Source: Romanomermis culicivorax (Eukaryota; Nematoda; Enoplea; Mermithida; Mermithidae). From it: 64,000 nt of DNA. Under the pieces are notes generated by a model that ran no database searches, was not told the origin of the DNA, and saw nothing but the letters and a program-made list of their open reading frames with translations. Positions 58,770 through 64,000 of this stretch are shown piece by piece. Numbering within the stretch: the stretch's first letter is position 1; every line of letters starts with the position of its first letter. The stretch is from assembly GCA_963922205.1 (NCBI GenBank), contig CAWUHX010000225.1:124001-188000 (forward strand). The letters run 5' to 3'. The position numbers and the translations under genes are program-made.

Positions 58770-59805
58770 GCCATCAAGTTTCAACTGAAACGAATATCTC
58801 GAACAAGCTATGTGTTGAAAAGTTGCAGCGTACTGTTGTTGTAACATATTGTTGCATACTGTGACATCTATACATGTAGTTGAATCATATTTTTCACTTG
58901 AATAGTTAATTATGACACTGGTCAAATTATTTTACCAAATTGATTACTTAATTTTCAATGAAGATTTACTAAGAAGTTGATCGCTTAATTTGCAGTGAAG
59001 ACATTAATGTGTAAAAATTATGAATATGCAAAGTAGGTGTAAACATGTTCCTACAGCAAGTGTACTCGCACATTCTGCTTGTCTCTCATTCCCCCAACGT
59101 TTCTTTTCCGCAAATATCCCGATTGTGCGAAAGTCCATATACCCCGTAGGTCCGATTCCCCGAATAATGAATAAATTTCCTATTTCCCCGAAAAATGCAT
59201 TAGTCCCTATTCCCTGAACGTCCTGGTTTCCTGAATACTAGGGAAAGGATGGATCCACTTTGAAACTGGGTCCTAAACAGCAGGTCCGACCGGACCCAGA
59301 TCAGATCTGGATCCTGTATATAGCACATATGTGAATGAATAATTGTGTATATATATATTCAATATTTCAAAATCAATTTATATAAATTGATATTTCTCAG
59401 CAGTTCAAGAGCTATTAATCGCTGGAATGATAAGCAAATCGAAGCATGAGCCCAAAATCTTTATACTTAACTTTTTTGCAAGCTTCTATCTGCACCGTGC
59501 AGGAATGATTGATTTTTATTTTTCTTTTGCGCTTTTTATTTTTCGACTTTTTTCGTATTTTTCGTATTTCACATTTGTCGAGACGAGCAATAAACATTTC
59601 TTGAGAAGAGCAAAACCCAAAAGCAAAAAAGCAGCGCCGTACGGCGCCGCGGGGTACCTCGCAAGCATGACAGGGCCTTTACACGTAAAAAAAACTTTGA
59701 AAAATTGGTTACAGCGTCCGGTTCGCACCAATCTTATAAATTTATACACATTTGAATATAATGGGTTATTGGAAGGCGTTGAACGTGGCGGGGCTCAGGC
59801 TTCAG

Positions 59806-60088
59806 CTGAGGCTTAATTTTGGGCTTATTTTTAGGCTTAGGCTTATCCTTGGGCATACGCTCAGGTTCAGACTTAGGCTTAGCGCGTAAGCCTAAATAAC
59901 GTCAAACCCTAAGCCTGAGCCTAAGAATAAGCCTATCCTGAGCCCCGCCCCGTTAAGATATTAGTGCGCCTGGTGGCGACCCATCCTATAACGTGTGTAA
60001 TGCAGAAGGTATCTACAGTAACAGGTTATGACGCGCTCCTTTAGACAACAGTACGAACAAGGCTTAGGCTTAGGTTTAGGCTTAAAGG
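59806..60088. repeat. Interstitial TTAGGC-like tracts in both orientations
   Basis: TTAGGCTTAGGCTTATCC-type and CCTAAGCCTGAGCCTAAG-type patches face each other (59806-59962), with a further patch GGCTTAGGCTTAGGTTTAGG at 60060-60088. Confidence 0.8.
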
Positions 60089-60213
60089 TCACTTATAATT
60101 GCCTTTATCGACGGAACGGAACAGTTCGCCAACAGCTTAAAATGTTCAGCCTGAAAATCCACTTTCGATCGGTAGGGATAACTGCTATTTTCTAGAAAAT
60201 GGCCGACGGTAAT

Positions 60214-60466
60214 CATACCTGTAAGAGGTTCGACCAGTTGGGGGGAGGATAAACCCAAAATTTTGGGGTGGTGGTCCCAACATTTCCAAAATTTTGGGGA
60301 GGGAGGTTGAAAAAATGCCAAAAAAGTCGAAAAATTTCGAAAATTCTCCCAAAAAAGGCCAAAAAAGCCACTTTTTTCCGGATTTTTTCAATTTTTCCGA
60401 GTTTGGGGGGAGGGTGAAGGGTTGACCTAGTTGGGGGTGTGGGTCCCCCCCCCAATTACTGGTATG
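60214..60466 (+). mobile_element. hAT-type MITE, family 2 (253 bp)
   Basis: Termini CATACCTGTAAGAGG and CCAATTACTGGTATG. Perfect 8-bp target duplication ACGGTAAT (60206-60213 and 60467-60474). It is inserted inside the inner foldback element. Confidence 0.93.
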
Positions 60467-60784
60467 ACGGTAATCTCCAACCGAACCGAACGGAATGAAT
60501 ATTTCCCTTTCGTTCGGTGACGTAATGTCGATTGCAATCCGCTCCATCGGAAAAGTATAAATAAAAGTCAATTATAAATAACCCTTTATGCTCAGGCTAT
60601 CATTTAGCAAGCACGTTGTACCGTTTATGCACACATTTTACTCTATTACTGTAGGTAGCTTTTGCATTACACACGTTATAAGATTGGTGGCCATCAGACG
60701 CACGAATACCCCCGTTAATCCCCTTCCAATAATAAACTGTGCTCAAGTATGTATCACGTTATAAGATGGGTGTGAACCAAATGC

Positions 60785-62100
60785 AGCCCTACCAAAAATT
60801 CGATTGGCCATAAAGTGCACGGCGAAAAATATACATTTTTATACTAATCCACTCAAAAATTGAAAAAAAAAGTAAAAAAACATGCTTACACATCATCTAG
60901 AGGTCTCGCGTGTGATAAGTGAATCGTAGAAATACTGTAAACCAATGTCGCCAAATAGATGTTCATAACGTTACGTTGTCGTCTTGATCGAAAATCGTCA
61001 GTAGTGGTCCGAAATGGGATGCAACGTGTTCGGGGTGTAAGCTATGCCAGGATTGTGAAATGTCAGCATTGTTGTAAAGTTTAAGTAAAACTGCACCCCA
61101 AAAATTGATAAGTTGAGCATTTTTCGATGCTGAGAATGAATATGATACTCACATCACATGAAGGTGCATAGTTGATAGGCTACAGTAAACTGAAAATCAA
61201 AATTTTACAATTTTCTGTTATTTTGCATTTTCTTCCATTATTCGCCTACAGTAGTGCGAAAACAATAGCTCCAGTAACTTCTGTTTTCACTGGTATTCAA
61301 ATAACCCAGCAGAAGTTAACGCCTAAATTCATCGGTTCAGTGTGTTGGCTTTTTCTCAGAATTGTCAGCTACTAGGTCGACTAAGTCGAAGTCCTTCATC
61401 CCAGTTAGTCGACCGTTCCAAAATGTTGACTGCACTGCAATTTAGCATGTCATTATTACGTAAGAATAAGTCTGAGCCTAAGACTAAGCCTAGGCCTAAT
61501 TTTTTCTATTATTAGTCATGAGACAATACATTACAAGTTGTCATTTTAAATAACCGTAGTCATAAAAAATGATGAAAATTCATAACTGCATAAAACATGA
61601 ACAAAAGAATCCTCGAACAAACAAAACATCAAGAGAAAGGAAACGTCAACAAAAACGAAAACACTAAGAATACGTTAAAATAGGTGGAAAAGCATTAGAA
61701 AAAAGAGAAAACATGAAGACAGTGACAAGAAAGAAGAACTAACATGGAGAGAGCAGCAAGAAAGAAAGAAAAGCATTGTGAAAAATAACAAAAAAGAAAG
61801 AATCAGGAGACAATTAAAGCAAAAAACTAAGATGAAAGGCAATGAAGAAAAAATCACAAAAATATGTAGAAAATAGAGCGTGCCGAATTGTATAAGGGGA
61901 GGTAATGACAAGTTGTAATTTGTTGTTTCATGAGCAAAAAATAAAATAGTAGATGGAAAGAAAAACGAAAATAAAAGAAAGCGGAGACAAGAGATAAAAA
62001 CATTAAAACATACATAAACGAAAACATTAACAATACACACAAAAAAACAAAGAAAAAAGAAATACATACAAAGAAACATATAAGCTAAAGAAGAAAAATA
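60785..62100. other. Repeat-poor stretch, then a purine-rich tract
   Basis: A TTAGGC-like patch lies at 61468-61502. About 61650-62100 is almost entirely A and G on the plus strand, which makes the minus strand look like a long Phe/Leu-rich frame (62148-61675); that frame is compositional, not a gene. Confidence 0.55.
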
Positions 62101-62146
62101 TGATGGAAGTGTTACTGAATTCTCGATCACTCGTTTGGAATCGACC

Positions 62147-62270
62147 AAATGGGAAGTCGCTCATTGTGGGAATTCGCTTAATTGGGAATCGCTCACATGG
62201 GAATCGCTCAGTTGGGAATCGTCGACTGGGGAATCGCTCACGCAGGAATCGTTCACTTGGGAATAGACCC
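62147..62270. repeat. Minisatellite, 15-16 base unit
   Basis: About eight units of the form GGGAATCGCTCACTT, with substitutions in the last bases. Confidence 0.85.
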
Positions 62271-62430
62271 ATAGAGTCAACGACGATATTATCTCGGCAC
62301 GAAATTCTACATGTGTACTTACTTTCAGTGTTTTTGCGTTGCAAGCATTTAAAAAACAGACTACTGGTCGACTGTCACGGTAAGTCGACTATCTCAAAAT
62401 GCTGAATTAGAATGTCACTATTACATAAGT

Positions 62431-62584
62431 ATAAGTCTGAGCCTAAGCCTAAACCTAAGCCTAAGCTTAAACCTAAGCCTAGGCCTACGCTTACGCCTGA
62501 ATTCAACCAGAGCATAAGCCTAAACCCAAGACTAAGCCTAAGCCAAATCCTACGCCTACGCGTAAGCCTGAACCTGAGGCTAAG
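62431..62584. repeat. Interstitial TTAGGC-like tract, about 150 bases
   Basis: The longest tract of the window: CCTAAGCCTAAACCTAAGCC-type hexamers, interrupted by a few other bases. Confidence 0.85.
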
Positions 62585-62599
62585 CTCTGAAAGCTATCT

Positions 62600-63300
62600 G
62601 ATCTCGTAAATTTGGATTATCAAACTGTCCTGGACGGTATTGTCGACTTTGTGGCACTGTCGACTTAGTGGGAATTATGTCTAGAGAATGGAAGTTATTG
62701 AATGCGATGAAATGATCTTCGTACAAATTATTTAAGTGACCCTTTTAGAGGAAAAACTGATATTTTTTTGCGGAAAAAAACTATGCCACCATGTCAATCC
62801 TATAAAGCAACTGTAGATACTTCTAGAGTAGATCCTTCTACCAAGACGGCACAAAATGTCAAAAAATAACGACGTAGATTCACATTTACATCAGGGCTTC
62901 TCACGAAAAAAATCATATTATTTTTGACATTCCAATCCAAATTGTTCAGTCAGAAACGGCATCATAGCACGGTGCTAAGCCAAAAAAGCCAAGAAGAACA
63001 GGAAGTAAATGAAACTACGAAAGGCTTCTCTAAATGATAGCAAGAAAAAATTTCATCGAGGTGATCTAACCAAGTCGCAACAGCAACCTGAAAGAACAAT
63101 AGAATGCCCCAGAATTTTTCCGAAAATGTCGAATTTCACAAATGAATCTCAGATACATGAAAACTAGCCACATATCAAAGAACATTTTTCAAACTCGTCA
63201 TTACAAAAGATAAATTTTCAAAGACATTGTGTAATATTTGTGAAGATGTGACTTTCCACTTTGCTTCAACATGGAATATTGGAACAATTATGACAATAAT
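62600..63300. other. AT-rich DNA
   Basis: No gene or repeat recognised. Confidence 0.5.
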
Positions 63301-63307
63301 TTGGCGA

Positions 63308-63482
63308 GGCGCTATGCCGTTAGGACGCAAAAAATCAGGACGCATGACATTACGACGCAAGGACATTAGCACGGAAGCATTATTACGACGACATTAGGAC
63401 GCAGAACATTAGAACGCGGAACATCAGGACGAAGACATAAGGACGTCGGGACATTGGGACGCATGATATTAGGATGCCACGA
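63308..63482. repeat. Minisatellite, about 14-base unit
   Basis: About eleven degenerate units of the form GACATTAGGACGCA. Confidence 0.85.
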
Positions 63483-63716
63483 CAATTGGACTAGCGGCTG
63501 CCATTTAAACTTCATTCTTCTATCCAAAGCTGTCAATCTTGTATTTTGTTCAGGTTATCATTTTTTTTCTCGAACTTGTGCGATTTCAGCTATATTTTGG
63601 CCTGACCGGATTATACGATTATGACCCGGTACTTCGAACGTCCTGTACCTGGAATAATTTTTCTTTTTTTTCAAAAAGATTTTTATGCTAAGCAGCCCGT
63701 TACCTCGAATGCACCA

Positions 63717-63812
63717 CTAAGTCTAAGCCTAAGCTTGAGCCTACGCACAAGCATAAGTTTAGATCAAATCCCTTAGCCTAAGCTTGAACCAAACCCTAAG
63801 CCTAAGAAAAGT
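63717..63812. repeat. Interstitial TTAGGC-like tract
   Basis: Degenerate AAGCCT hexamers (CTAAGCCTAAGCTTGAGCCT and similar). Confidence 0.8.
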
Positions 63813-64000
63813 GAAAATGAAATTCTGAAATCAAACGGAATTTTTGTAATGCGATATTGTTAGTCTGTTTTTCTTGAAATGCTTGGAAATAAAAATTTGG
63901 AATGCAAGTATCATTTCATATTTCTGTATTCCGTGCTATATGATGCGTTGCATGGGACTGGAATGTTTTAAGCCTGCTCAACTAATCTTCATCAATTTTT

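Larger units (their letters stand above)
59714..60784. mobile_element. Foldback element with a nested inner inverted-repeat element
   Basis: The outer arms (about 59714-59785 and 60712-60784) are the same arm sequence as the element at 18135-18382 (GGTTCGCACCAATCTTATAA and its inverse). The inner arms (about 59964-60025 and 60641-60703) match each other over about 60 bases (CTATAACGTGTGTAATGCAG against CTTATAACGTGTGTAATGCA). The space holds TTAGGC-like tracts (59806-59962, 60059-60088) and a family-2 MITE (60214-60466). Confidence 0.65.

Noticed and set aside
61675-62148. 157-codon minus-strand frame rich in Phe, Leu and Cys
   Set aside because: It is the complement of a purine-rich tract; the composition explains both its openness and its hydrophobic look.
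1-64000. tRNA, rRNA or CRISPR features
   Set aside because: Scanning by eye for T-arm boxes, rRNA-like blocks and regularly spaced direct repeats gave nothing convincing; the tandem arrays present lack unique spacers.

Overview
This is animal nuclear DNA: AT-rich, with genes split into short exons by GT-AG introns, and many transposable elements. Imperfect TTAGGC/GCCTAA tracts recur at eight places or more. TTAGGC is the nematode telomere unit, so a nematode or close ecdysozoan relative is my best guess. This is an inference and no gene proves it.

Host genes, all on the minus strand. (1) 6674-1430: a secreted TGFBI/periostin-like protein with a signal peptide, an EMI-like cysteine module and four FAS1 domains. 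Ten of its exons join in phase. (2) 13981-9037: a complete seven-exon classical short-chain dehydrogenase/reductase of 259 aa. (3) 16823-15014: a FAM174-like (DUF1180) single-pass membrane protein in two exons. (4) 55661-38314: four phase-compatible exons of a single-pass membrane protein with a WxxWxxC (thrombospondin-1-like) segment and a basic tail. I do not recognise this protein, and its 5' end is missing.

Mobile DNA, plus strand. The most remarkable object is a Ty3/Gypsy-type LTR element of about 14 kb (23739-37700). It carries a 2082-codon Gag-Pol frame and then a 1357-codon third ORF in the place where env usually lies. ORF3 is not an envelope protein. It opens with a DEDDy 3'-5' exonuclease domain in which all five catalytic residues are visible (D53, E55, D125, Y230, D234), and it ends in an RGG-rich tail like the one in Gag. 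A poly(A) signal follows pol and a good 3' splice site lies 20 bases before ORF3, so the two parts may be expressed separately.

A complete-looking 3.4-kb Harbinger element (40453-43852) sits in the last intron of gene 4. It has a Myb/SANT-like gene and a HARBI1-like nuclease gene facing each other, 40-bp perfect terminal inverted repeats, and seven subterminal copies of a terminal 10-mer.

Two short hAT-type MITE families are each present in three full copies, and all six copies have perfect 8-bp target duplications. One copy interrupts a tandem duplication whose second unit preserves the empty site. A foldback family, interleaved inverted repeats, minisatellites and CG-rich palindromes fill much of the rest. 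I saw no tRNA, rRNA or CRISPR array.
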